From Patellaria atrata CBS 101060 (taxonomy: Eukaryota; Ascomycota; Dothideomycetes; Patellariales; Patellariaceae): DNA of 64,000 nucleotides. The stretch is taken from the NCBI GenBank assembly GCA_010093705.1, contig MU006094.1, forward strand, positions 843,550 through 907,549, written 5' to 3'. Shown here piece after piece: positions 1 through 12,010 of this stretch. The first letter of the stretch is position 1. Each line of letters opens with the position of its first letter. A model generated the notes under the pieces. It made no database searches, was not told the DNA's origin, and saw nothing but the letters and a program-made list of their open reading frames with translations. The translations under genes and the position numbers were made by a program.

Positions 1-2163
1 GAGATGCTCCTCCCTCTCCTCCCTTCTGCCAACGCTCTGCCTACGACACGCAAACATACAGTAATGATCCGTGCCGTCTCTCGCGATCGTAATACTGCAA
101 TTTACGGCAAGGTGGTGTCCTGTTCTGCAAAGCGATCCAATGATGTAGTTGCTGGCTGACCTTCCCCTCATCCATACGAATCCGTGCCACAAGCTGATTC
201 GAGAGATTCAGCTTTTCCCTTGTTTCCAAAAAGGCCGGAAAGTCCGAGCGGGCGTCCTTCCCCAAAGAGAGGAATTAGTGTATTTATTTTCATTAACCCT
301 TACCGCAATCGGTTGAATTTGCGTCCTTTTGACTCACCACTTTCACCTCCAGAGTAGACAGCAATCTTTCAGAAAAGATATTATTATAATTGCCCGCCAA
401 CAGTGCCTAGTAAGCCCTTAGCAAATCTATCTGCAAAGTAGAATGCCGTGACGATTACGGACTGTGAAGAATCCATATGTGTTACGGAATCATATGACGA
501 GCTATGTAAGCGTACCCTCTAATGGGTACGGTCTCAGTACAGTCATCCAGATACTCCGCGGGGACGGACGAAAGGCCTATTAGAGAGTGTCTCTGTTGAG
601 ATGCCAAATCATCTTCAAGGCCAAAAAGGGTAACATGAAGCTCGTTGTATTATGGTTCCAGAACGCATAAACGCACCGAAGGCTTCGAGAAGTTGTTTTC
701 AGGAGAAAGAAAATAATGGTTCGAATGCCTATGGAGAGCTCTGGATCAACGGAACACAGCCGCAAGAAAAGATTGTCATTCATCAGTGGCTGCCTTCGCC
801 CAAAGACAAAACCTGCCGGATACGCTCTAGAGTCATAACTTTGAGCAACTTTGAGCTTTGTCTAGGATCGTAGTCAGCCAGATTGGCATTATCGCTGAGA
901 ATGGTTCCCTCTCTCAAACACCTCATCAAATCGAAGTGAAGCTCCGGAAGGCGATTGTTCGATTCCGAGCTTCATCCGATCTCGCGGTGCTGATATCCTT
1001 GGGGTTCCGATGGATTGGGAAAGGTGGCAAAGTCTGGAGGCTGAGTCAACGCTTTTCAACCTGAACTGCCCGACCCGACATCATACATGGCAACAGTCGC
1101 ATCATGTCACCACCCAACAACCTCTCTAACCTCCACAGCCCACACCGTGATCGGAGGGTAATCTTTATTTGAGGAACAGGCAGCAGAGCCACGGGCGCAC
1201 AGAGCTCCAGAGTTCGGTAATGGGGAACCGTGGCACCATAACGTGACCGATACTCGTTGGCAACCATGGGCTGGCTGTATCAAAGACACTTCAGCAGAGA
1301 CGCATCCTTGGTCATTGTTGACTTGTGGGATGGATCAAGATTATTTTCTCATCTGTTCTGCTGACCGTGGTTATCCGCGGCGATGGTGGCCCTGAAGGAC
1401 AAAACGTGTCATCCACCTGAGCGTGAGATTCTTTGTTGTGAGTTCGTAAAAGGCTGGTGGCTGCCTGGAGGTCAATCTCGAGTTCTCGATCTAGCGTGCT
1501 TGACGATTGCTCATCGTGTGTGTGATGCCCAAAATTTCCGCAACGACAGTGAGACACGGGCTGAATGTGATTTTCATGGGGCGATATGAGATACTGCAGC
1601 CTAATTATGGCGATTATTGATTGGTTGTGCAGTCACCCATTTGCATGGTATTATTGACAACAGTAACCAGATAACAGCATTCTCGCACAGATTAATGCTG
1701 ATTCTCGAAAAGATTGACGAATACGCAAGATACGTGCAAGACGTGAGATTTCAGCTCAGATCGCCGTAGGCTGCTTTGAAGATAATGCATACTTCTTGAC
1801 GCAGGAACGATCATATTGGAATTATACAATAAGCAAGATATCTGGAAACAATCCAATCTCAGTCCAGGTATGTCGAGAGATGACGATAGTAACAGTTGAG
1901 AAGGTAGGCGCAAAACCACCAGGCAACAACCGCCAACAATCGCCCCGTCAGCTCAGATGCATAATGCGACAAGTCAATGAAAAGTAAGATGCAACCCCAG
2001 GATTTCCTACACATAATAAGAGCCACGTGAAAAATCAGACCAGCCGCCGCCATCGCATGCATCATATTCTAGGGAGGGTACTCGGTTTTGCCATATTTGG
2101 CGTCGCCCGATACACGCACGACGCTTCTGTCCTACCATCATACTATTGTCGATAATGCACTGT
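1..2163. other. gene-free stretch
   Basis: I see no supportable gene here. Open frames on both strands are short, overlap each other and show no recognisable domain or convincing splice signals. The right edge is the 3' flank of the minus-strand pathogen-related-protein gene. Confidence 0.5.
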
Positions 2164-4663
2164 CTATTCCCTGTTCATCAAGAAAGGGCACTCGAAGCGT
2201 GTGATCCTACTCATCTCTTCGTGTGTTGCCCTGGCCTCCTCACTTGAAGCTGGGACAGCTACGGCTTCACCGTGGTGCGGATGGACCATCTGCTCCATAT
2301 CTTTTGAGTAAGGGCGTACGATGTCGCTAGGGCAGTCGAAGAATTGGTCAACTACATCATCGTATTCACCGTCCTTATAGAGGTTGGAAGTTTCCGGGAT
2401 AGAGCTTTCCTGCACACGCTGTTTGATTGAAGCATCTTCATCATCTTGGATCTCATGGTCATGCTCTGTCAGCTGCAGCGAGGTCGGAACCTGTGAGCTG
2501 TCGGGATGTGAAATCCGTGTCCAGCTACTACAATTTGAGCTTGACCGTCTTGACGAACATGCTGGAACTGGAGTCTCTGTAACGGTGGCCTCATTCCCAA
2601 TGGTCTTATAAATGTCTTCGGAAGTCATGTCGCCAGATATCAGTACTGCACTGGTATCGTCTGTAGATTGTTGCGGTACGCTTTTGGTGGCGTTTTCTAT
2701 AGCATCGATAGTCTCGTGAGCGTCTTCAGGTCTAGAAACTCCAGGTACCGTTGTGAGATTGATATTGTCTGTAGATGGTTGTGACAAGCTTTCCGTAGTA
2801 CTCATCACAACATTGGTGGTCTCCATGTTCCGCTGTGGTCCTTCAGCTACACTTGCCTCGTGAAGAGATTCAAGAGTTCCATCGTGCGAAATCAGCGCCG
2901 GTTGACTATCAACCTGATCATCTTCAGGAGGTAACTCCTTTTGACTTGTAGCATTCTGTTTTAACTGTGGGATGATTTCAACGTCTGGAGTGACTATTGT
3001 TTGAGAGTCGATGGGATCATCTCCTCGAGGTAAAGTTGTATTCTCTATCACGTCGGGCTCAATAGTTTCTATAACCGGAACGACTGTTCCTTGGCACTGA
3101 ACGGAACTATCTTCAGGAATTGGCACATCTGGATTGACTCGGCCTAGATCTGAGTCCTCAATAGTCTTTTCGTCTGTGGAGGTAGCTGGCTCAGGACTGA
3201 TAAGATCTTCCTTACGCGGCTCTACCTCTTCGTTGATTGTATTCCGCTTGGGGTTTTCAGCAGTCTCAACTTGGGTGTTAATCAATGCTTCAGGAACAAC
3301 AGAACCATCCTCGGGAGGTACTACCTCTGTACTGGTTGCATCGCTTTCCGCATTTTCCTCGTTGATCGTGGAGTGAATTACTAAAACCTCCGGATCAGTA
3401 GAGTGCTTGTCAAGATTATGAGACGTATGAGCTTCATGAAATTCATCTTCATCCACATCCTCTTCTTGCTTGCTGATTTGAGGTGAGACGACAAGTGTCG
3501 ATTGTGAGTCAATAGAATTTCTACGAGCTAAGTCTGGACTGGTACTCTTTTCATCAGATTCGGGCGCAGGTTGTGTGTTGAAAGGAATAGTCGTGTTCAC
3601 CCGCTTAGGAACGATCACTCTGTTAACAACTCCAGTCGGCGCGATCTGTCGAAACATTTCCATCGGATCAAACCAGGTTTCGACCTTTTGAAGCCGAACC
3701 TTATTATCGACGTGTGCGATAGTCACACCCTCGATGTCGATAGACCCGCCATGAGCCTTCGATGTTATTTTCTCCCCCTTGCTAAGCAACTATTAGACAT
3801 TGTCATTTTCTGAACATTGGTGGTACACTTACTCATTGAAGCCAACATAGTCATTCTTCATGGTACCCCAATGACGCCATCTGAATGCGACAACAGGAGG
3901 TCCACTATAGACTTCTAGCACCTCCCACGCAAAGGTGGGCATCATACGCTTGAAGGTTTTATGGCTCGAGGCGAAGTCAGAATGTTCGGGGCTGTAATAG
4001 TCGTTGGGGGCAATAATAGCATTGTATGTTCCTACTTTAAGCATGTGATCTGCGCCCTGCGGAGGACCACCATTGATAGCAAACGTGTATTTATCGTGAT
4101 CAACAGTACGCCAGTCAGAGAGGACTGGCTTGAAAGATGCTTCAACCTCCCAATTCTTAACCAGGTTTTCAACAAGTTGGGGCAAGCTTCCAGCTGCATG
4201 GTCCATGCGTTTCGCTACAAATATTATTAGTACATTGATAAGAGAGCAAATAAGAACAAGATGCGGTGAAACCAAAGAAATGCAAGATAAAGCTGAGCGA
4301 TTAGTTGTGTAAGAACCATGCAGCTTCTCGTGACGATGACCTCGCAGTTGTACGACAGATCGGGCGGAATTTCATACGTGCACTGCGTGAATACTGACGG
4401 AATGGAACAAGGCCACCACGTGGATAAAAATGGAGATATATTGAGTACAACTCAAGGTGGATCTTCGTGAAGTGAAAGATGAGAAGATGGTAAAGACCAC
4501 GCTTACTCTTTGCAAAGACGTCCCGGGTTTTTGAGTAGTCCGGAGCTCTACCATACCTCCACTTTGCATCTGAATCCTTTAAAACAGCATTAGGATCTGT
4601 CAAGTAATCCGGTAACTCTTGAGCTGGATCGGACGGTTGGGGTGACTGCTCGACGGTAGTCAT
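2164..4663 (-). CDS. pathogen-related (PRp/SnoaL-like) protein with long acidic tail
   Basis: Three exons: 4663-4507, 4214-3833 and 3781-2164, giving 718 residues. Intron 1 is 292 nt with a TACTAAT branch site. Residues 1 to about 230 match the plant and fungal pathogen-related protein family, a SnoaL-like alpha+beta fold of unknown biochemistry. Family landmarks are WRYGRAPDYSKTRDVF, SLPQLVENLVKNWEVEASFK, FAWEVLEVYSGPPVVAFRWRHW, and the closing strand ending in WFDPMEMFRQ. Residues from about 230 to the end form a disordered-looking tail rich in Glu, Asp, Ser, Thr, Pro and Val with diffuse internal repeats. Known family members usually stop soon after the WFDP segment, so the tail of nearly 490 residues is unusual. 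It lies in one open exon with the last domain strand, so the join is direct. No signal peptide is seen. The domain call is firm; the function is not known. Confidence 0.85.
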
Positions 4664-7600
4664 CCTATATGCTAGAGAGAGGTTTGGAGACTGTAGAAAC
4701 GGAAGAGTAATAACAAGAGACTGTAAGTGTCAAAAGCAGGGTTGACAGTGAACAGGATAAAAAGATCAGGATGTCAGGAATGTGAGAAAGGAAAGTGACA
4801 GTAGGTCTGGTGATTGAGGGAAGACAGGTGGGTGGGCGAGGAGTATAAAAGGGTTTACTCTATTCCTTACGATGGTCTGTATCATGCCAAAACGTGGGAT
4901 ACCAATGTATTAAGAAAGAAAGGTGCCAACTTGCCATCTTCGTCCGGGGGAGGAATTACACATGGCAATTCCCACAAAAACGCTTGGAATGTACATTCAA
5001 TCTAAGATAAGTGACCCTTTTGTCCTTTTGACACGCATCCCCGGCAGTTTCGAGGATTGTAGGACCGAGAAAGTCAGCCACCATGATGCATCACTCTTCA
5101 ATCATCCTTACTTTGTTTCACCTGCAGAGGCCGAGATCTGGTCCAAGATCGGTAATAGATTTTGGAGAGTGACTCCCGTTCTCGGATGTATCCAGTTGAG
5201 GAAGGCTCTCTCTGCTACAGTGTCGTTCGTGCCTTCCATCCGAGTCTTCTCCTCATACCATGGTTCCAATTGGTAGCTAGGATGAAGATCTGAAGGGTAT
5301 TTGCAGAAAGTTGGTGAACACGGTCCGATATTGTGGTGGAGTAAAGGGATGAATCAGGCTAACTTAGCTGCGGAACGCCGTAAGGAGTGCTTTTGGTGGG
5401 TCAATGAGTGCACAAAGATGATGAGCCTGGTATCAGGAGAAGACTTGGGTACCGAGGGCTTTTCCCTGTTCTCCTTACGAACTGATCATATCGCCTTCAA
5501 CTTTCTTCCACAAGTTCAATCATTGGATCCAGATGGAAATCCTGTGAACTCGAACGCCTGTTCGAAATAGGAGGTTGAATTGCACCACCCAGAGTCTCAA
5601 ACGATTCCATGGTATGGTACGACCATATTTTTTTTCTCCGATGCGCAGGCCATCAAGGATCAACGTCGTACAAGCAAGAAGCGCCTATTGTTATCGGGAA
5701 TTTCCCTTCTCGGCTCGTTCGATACCGTAATATTTTAGGTATCTAGTGGTAGTGAGAGTCCGAGAGGGCTAGGTATATGCATGCTTTGAAAGAGCATCAC
5801 ATCAGCGGGATCTCCGAAATGCGGATATAATCGCTTCAACCTGACCTTTCTTTGTTTCGTTCAATTTAGCTCATTCTAAAAGAATCCTCATTGGACCTCC
5901 CGTACTAGATCCCTTACTTAAGACGGGAAAGAGACTCGAAAATTTCTTAAAGACCACTGAAAGTCAAGGAAGCACTAACCGTGACACTGATAAAAGGAGC
6001 ATAGGTTTGGTCTCTCAAATTTCTCACAGGCGTGCAACCTGTGGGTGTTAGTTAGCGCAAGTGTGTGAGAAGTAACGTTGTCTTGACTCTTGGTTCTTGG
6101 TTCTTGGTTGCTGTTTGGAGCTCTGATGCCGGTTTAGATCCGTATGCAGAGTTTTCCCCTTTTGATGCCATACATATCAATCTGCGAATTGCCGTGCTTG
6201 ATCTGATCCGCCTACCAGGTCAAGAATCTCGAGGTCTGAAATACGGCGTGTGATTCTCGCGTGGCAATCCGTTCCTTTGGAATGCATCTCGATGAGACGG
6301 AAAGTACCTTAGATCTTATGTAGGAGGATATTGTAATCGTGTCATGCAAAAACGAAGCCGTTATGATGCATGTTACAGTTATAGCGTGAGAAAAGCGAGC
6401 GAATTACGCCGGCTATAGTTGAAAAAGCGTTTTCACTTGGCACATACAGTTATCAATGGAGCCATAGTCGCATAAGAGGAAACCCCACATTAGCCATGAG
6501 GCTTTGTGGTACGACGATGGCGTCCCCCCCTCTGCGAGATTTCGATCGTGCGGGATTTCGCAAAGATATCTACTTTAAGGCCGGTCAACGAGCTTGTGTA
6601 TTAAAAGATAGGACAAATATTCGACAGCTGGCCGTTCTAACCTTTATGACACAGGGGAATATTGGAGAGTAGCGTGACATAGTTACACGTCCGATACAGA
6701 GGAACTTAGGCTTGTTTGGCGTCTCTTTCAACGTCTGTAGATCCTGTATCGTGGGGAGACTAACAGCTAGCACAGCATGGAATGGAGAGTAAACAACGTT
6801 GATTTAACGCCAGGGCGTCACGACATTCCGTTTGACAACAACGGATACATAAGCGGCGGTCTGGAAGGTATCCGTCTAAACTGTCAGGCTCCAATGGAGT
6901 AGTGCTCGGAGCGTATGTTTGCACGACATCAAACGTAATGAGCCAAGGTGAGATAGACACTCGTTGTTATGAATTCATCATTACTGTGTGCAAACATGTG
7001 GCGTTGCATGAACGTTGTATGCATAGCATCAAAGGGATAACGCTTCTGTAGCTTAGGACTAGATCAAACCCTATGTGAGGAGGGATCAGACCTACCTGAG
7101 ATATCATACTCGTTGAAATTTCTTGAAGAACATATATCGTCCGGTAAACATCAGCTTTGAAGATTGTCAAGAGGATGAAATGAACGGAAAGAATATTTGA
7201 ATTGCCAAAAAAAAAAATATAAAAAAAAAATAGCATCACATGCTATACACACTAAGCAGTTAAGGCTAGATCAAGTTTACCGAACTGTTAAATTGCACGA
7301 CCGAGGACCGAGCCCGCTTCCGGTCGTTGATGAAGTTGGTGTACTGTAAGAGACTATCGCTTTTGTCTATGACACCCTGAGAGTCTTGCACATCGCGGAC
7401 CTTTAGTACCTAAAGTATCTGTTCTACGATGAATGACCTAAAGCGATTGATTCCTGTTCAAAAGAAAACGACTGGAGAGCTAATAAATCTGCTTGATGGC
7501 CAAGAATACAACACTAGAGGTAGCAAACTGCACAAATAACAGTACTGTATGAGCGGCATTTCATCCTCATTGGATATTACTGTACAAAGACAAACCATCT

Positions 7601-8595
7601 TTCAAGTGTCTTACATCATTTTCGTCCCTGTAAGTGGAATGTGTTTTAACTAAGGCGGGGAATGAGCGTAGCTGTGTACGGTAGGGAATACAGTGATACA
7701 GGCCCTCCCTTCTTGTTGACAAACTTTATGACAAGAGGACGTCTCCCGTTATAGTACACTGATATACAACCTCTTCAAGTCTTCATGCAGACTGTATTGA
7801 AGTACTGGGATCGTTGTGGAGTGCCCAAGGGGTTGGTGTCAGATTTACCGATACGACTGAGATTGGGATGTACAAATACGTATTGTGAGTACGTATTTCA
7901 GTATGCAGATGAGGCACACATAAGTCTCGTTGAAAACTGGACGAAAAGGTGATGTCTAAGAAGCTAAGAATAGTGTAGTCTATTCCTTTGTCCTGGTCCA
8001 AAGGTATTGTGGGAGATGTATTCTCTCGCAGTGGTTCTGGTGATAGTCCTTGAACTATGTAGCTCGCTATTATTCGAAAAACAGCGCGGTTTCATTTTGA
8101 AAGATATCATATTCTTTCGAAGTTACTTCAAGGTACTGTAAATACTTGCGTACCTTACCTTTACGCGCGTCCTTTACAAAGGTTCGTTATCGTTGGGGCG
8201 CGGGTGTGGCGTTACGATAGGCACAGCCCCAGATCTTCCCGTCCACGAAAACCCGGGGGTGCAAGGTGTTTCAAGTTTGGACGTTCAGACATCTATCCTC
8301 ATATTCTCCTGATTCCCGGCGATACTCTCCATGTTTCCCTTCTGCGAGGGTCTATTTCGTCGTAATTCTCTCCGACCCAAATATCGTGTTCTATCCCTTC
8401 GTCCTGATTGATTTATACTCGTTCCATTGCACTCAAGATCATAACATCAACCTCGTGAACCCTTAGGGGTAACGCATACTCCTGGAAGAGACGGCATTTC
8501 CCTCTGAAAAAGTTGACTGGAACAACTCTAGACGAGAAAAAGACAGTATCTCGTCAGTAAAAATATCCTGGGAAGATTAGGGAATTGAGTCGACA
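4664..8595. other. long intergenic stretch without recognised genes
   Basis: About 3.9 kb. Open frames are short and unlike any family I know. There are two A-runs near 7207-7230. The last few hundred bases, with pyrimidine-rich stretches around 8270-8470, are probably promoter and 5' leader of the membrane-protein gene starting at 8596. Confidence 0.45.
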
Positions 8596-9699
8596 ATGGC
8601 TACAACCTTCTGGCAACGGGATCTCGCATCCTCATTTGACGACGCTCGCGACACCTTATCATCGTGGGACAAATGCATGGACAAGAACTATTGCAAGTCA
8701 GTCTTCCTTACCGTGATGCAAACATTCTCTTTCAACACCCAACCCATTCCTAACGTTTAACACAGATGGCCCGTCATAGTCGGAATTATTATTGGTTCAC
8801 TCATTCTAATATCAGTCCTCATCTGCATCATCCGCTGTGCCTGCTGCGGCGCTGCGTGCTGCTGTAGTTGCATGTCCTGCTGCACATCCTGCTGTCCATC
8901 TGGGGGTCGCAAACACAAAAACCATGAATCGCTCCCCTCTCCCGCCCCGATGCCCTACGACGGGCCCATTGATACACAATACGCTAGTCGTGCCGGCATG
9001 CCGATGTATGGCGCCGGGTTCCCTAGTTCCGTTTCCACCTACGGCTCCAGCGCCCCGCAATACGCACAATTCGACGCCTCGACGAATAAGGGCGGCAAAT
9101 TCAACGAGGATGCGCTACCTGCGATGCCGAGCTGGGATACCGCGACGCAGAGAAAGGTCCAGGTTGAAATAGAGGAGGAGGAACCCCCTAGGAATCAAGA
9201 GGTCGGCATCGCGATGAAGCCTCTCGACCGTGACGGTAGTTTGCACGCGGACTACGGCAACACTCATAGCGCAACGAGTCCGATGCTACCTAACGCAGCA
9301 GGTGCTCCTCTTCGCTCTCCAGTCTCACCATACGCGCAAACTCGCTCCCAATCGAATGACATGTATACCCCACAATCGCGCACATCCCCTGACGATCGCT
9401 CCACCGACCCATATTTCCGACAACCGCAGCAAAACTCGTACAACACCTACGACTCGCCTTACCAAATCAATCAGGAGTCCGGCGTACTTACGAGCACTGG
9501 AGGGCAGAGGACGCAATCTCCACCTCGGGACGATTATCGTTATGCTTCACCGGCGCCGTATACGGACAACTACAGACATAACCAGCGGGGATTTCAGGAA
9601 AGTGCCTATGACAACTATCCGCCTAGCGGTTATGACGCATATCAGCCCCCGCAGCAGGTTAACAGGAGGCCCGTCGATGGGTCTTGGAGGGATATTTGA
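8596..9699 (+). CDS. cysteine-rich single-pass membrane protein, conserved fungal hypothetical
   Basis: Two exons, 8596-8696 and 8766-9699, giving 344 residues. The 69-nt intron has donor GTCAGT and acceptor ACACAG, and the join restores CKWPVIVGIII. The short N-terminal part (MATTFWQRDLASSFDDA) is followed by one transmembrane helix at about residues 35-54, ending in ICIIRCACC. Directly after it comes a dense cysteine block (about residues 55-75, with CCC, CC and CPS groups), as expected for a palmitoylated juxtamembrane segment. The remaining 270 residues are disordered, rich in Tyr, Pro, Ser, Gln and Asn, with repeated YDxY/PYxxN-type motifs. I recall similar proteins as uncharacterised in many Pezizomycotina. 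There is no catalytic domain. A role as a plasma-membrane or endosomal scaffold is inference only. Confidence 0.85.
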
Positions 9700-10794
9700 A
9701 GATCTCAAATTCAACAAATTTTTAGTGAACCACGTAATCTCTAGTTGTATCACAAAAACGTTCTGGGATATGGTAGCACAGCAGTCGCGGGAGGCAAGCT
9801 GAGAAATGTTCACAAGATTTTCGGTGGTGTTTCTTCACAGCCCTATTTTGGGTACAGGTTGTGGCTATGGTTTTGATTATTTCGGGTATGCATAGCGACG
9901 GCGTACAGGATTGTATATGAAGGCTCGATATCTCCTTCCTTTGGGCCGGGTACAGGGATTTATGTCTAGAATAAGGTCAATGGTATTCGACAGTGCAGGC
10001 ATTTCAGGCCGAATTCAAACTGACGAACCCCTAAACCCCCGTTACGCCATTGGATCTCTATCTTCATACGTAAAGTTCCCCGATCTCCACATTGTCGAGT
10101 CTTTGAATCTTACTCTACCTGCCTGGGAAGCCTCAAGACGTACCAGCTCCGCCCCAATCCGACCATAATAGCACAAATAAGCTTAGGATGTCGGAAAGCG
10201 GCGGGATAGTCGACCAGCGCCTTTCCGTGTACTAGGTATCAGGATGTTGAACAAGCAAACACCGCGTCACGGCGTACAGCAGACGAGATACTAGGGACCG
10301 CTGACCTGGTCCTAAGAGTAGGCTTACCACAGCTCTACAAGAGCGCAAAGTAGTGTATATGTTTGCTATTGATTGGGGTAAGCGCTGAACTGAACTGAGG
10401 TGAGAAATAGGGAATGGAGAGTTCGAGCTGGAAGATTGCGTGACGTGTGATGGCGAGGCGATGCGATGTGGTATAAATATCAGCTTGGTTGACTGGATGA
10501 GAGTTACGTCCAGTTAAATGCTAGAAGAGTAGAGAAGCCGTAGCTGAAACCAATAGCGCCGTTACCCGTATGACCAGCCATGCACCCTATGCTTCATCGT
10601 CTTTGAATCATCTGTCCCACATCCGAACAAAAAATTTATTAGTACAATGACACCTCGTTCACCGTTTCCCACGTGACAGCCGGGGATATCTGCAGTGCTT
10701 CCTTTTCACCACATTTGTGCCCCTAATCTTGAAGCAGCACTCATTGCTCCTGTCCACTCGGTCGCACATTCATTTACTCGGGCCCGTGATAATT
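9700..10794. other. intergenic stretch between convergent genes
   Basis: The stretch holds the 3' flanks of the cysteine-rich membrane-protein gene and of TIM17, which point towards each other. No gene or RNA is recognised in it. Confidence 0.5.
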
Positions 10795-11571
10795 TTACGC
10801 CGGCAACTTTGCCCCTTCTTGCAACGGCGGCGGTGGTTCTAGTCTTGTGCCTTCGGCCATCATACGCTGGAATCCTATTCCGACACCCTCAATGACCGCG
10901 ATAAGAATCGCTGTCGCAATAGCGCCGTTGCGCATCGCTCTTGGTCCGCCTCTTACAGCTAAAGAACCGCCGGTGAGAAAGCCGGCAATGATACCGTTCC
11001 AGGGGTCCTCCTTCTTACGTACACCTTTAACTGCACCTGGGATATGTGAGTTTATGAGGTGTCTGGAGAGGGGATTTTTGGATGTGGGGAAGGTTCTCTT
11101 CTGGGCGAGAGAAGGATTGACGGAACATACAGTCGTAACTTGAAAAGAGACCACCCCATACACCGAAGTTGCCTCCTAGGACGGGTGCGCGAGCTTTTAT
11201 GGCGGTTATTGCTGAGTAGATGTTAGTGATCGTTCGTAGGACATGTATGTTGGACGTTAGGCGTACCGCCTATTCTACGCTCTCCTAAAGGACTGGGTTG
11301 ATGTTAGTCGACTATCAATCCAGAATCTTTCTCTCTAAACACAAACCTATTTCTGAAACCTTTGACACCATGCCATACTATATTGTATTAATATGATATA
11401 TTCTTGATCAATATAAAATGTAGTACCTGCACCGCCAATTGCACTATAGGATACAATGATTAGTTTTTCGCAAGTTATATCTGGTAGTGGTGGACAACTC
11501 TACCCCATAGAAAATGCGCCCCCGAAATCACTCAGGGCCACCCATGGACAAGGATCTCTAGAATGATCCAT
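10795..11571 (-). CDS. TIM17: mitochondrial inner membrane translocase subunit Tim17
   Basis: Six exons: 11571-11504, 11443-11427, 11377-11347, 11292-11267, 11211-11131 and 11036-10795, giving 154 residues. Every junction keeps phase and restores the family sequence. Tim17 is a four-helix subunit of the TIM23 presequence translocase. The N-terminus [20 protein letters not shown], the glycine-rich helices ([33 protein letters not shown]), the conserved [14 protein letters not shown] loop and [20 protein letters not shown] are all present. The protein ends in a proline-rich tail after the conserved [10 protein letters not shown]. Exons 2 to 4 are only 17, 31 and 26 nt. The gene is divergent from the acid phosphatase gene across 439 bp. 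Confidence 0.96.
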
Positions 11572-12010
11572 ATTGAGAGTCTAGGTAATGATGAACGGAG
11601 GTGATATATTAGGAATGACGCGGAGGTCAAGGTGGTGCGCGACTGCTCAGGAGATGGCGAGATAGAAGGTGATATCCGGATGATAAAGCTTCGGCGGGTT
11701 TGGGTAACTCTTTTCAACTACTCTAACGCATCCAGATGTCGAAAAGTGTCAAAATATACAATGGACAAGTTGAAGAGAGGATAACAGACATATGAAGAGT
11801 GCGGCAGTCCGGTACATACATGAGATTGAAAGGAAAAAGTCGCTCATGATGCGCTTCCTTTCCGCAAGCCGAAGTATTTCCGATTTTTGTATTGCACAAC
11901 CACAATGTGGTCACAAAACATTAGCAGTCTTCTTGCTGTCTGTCCTCACAATGGCAGTTATTTTACCTTTTCAATTGAGCTAACTGCTAGATACCGCTCT
12001 CAAGGTTACC
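11572..12010. promoter_or_regulatory. bidirectional promoter region, TIM17 / acid phosphatase
   Basis: This is the 439-bp gap between two divergent start codons. No TATA box or binding site stands out, and its role as promoter is inferred from position. Confidence 0.35.
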
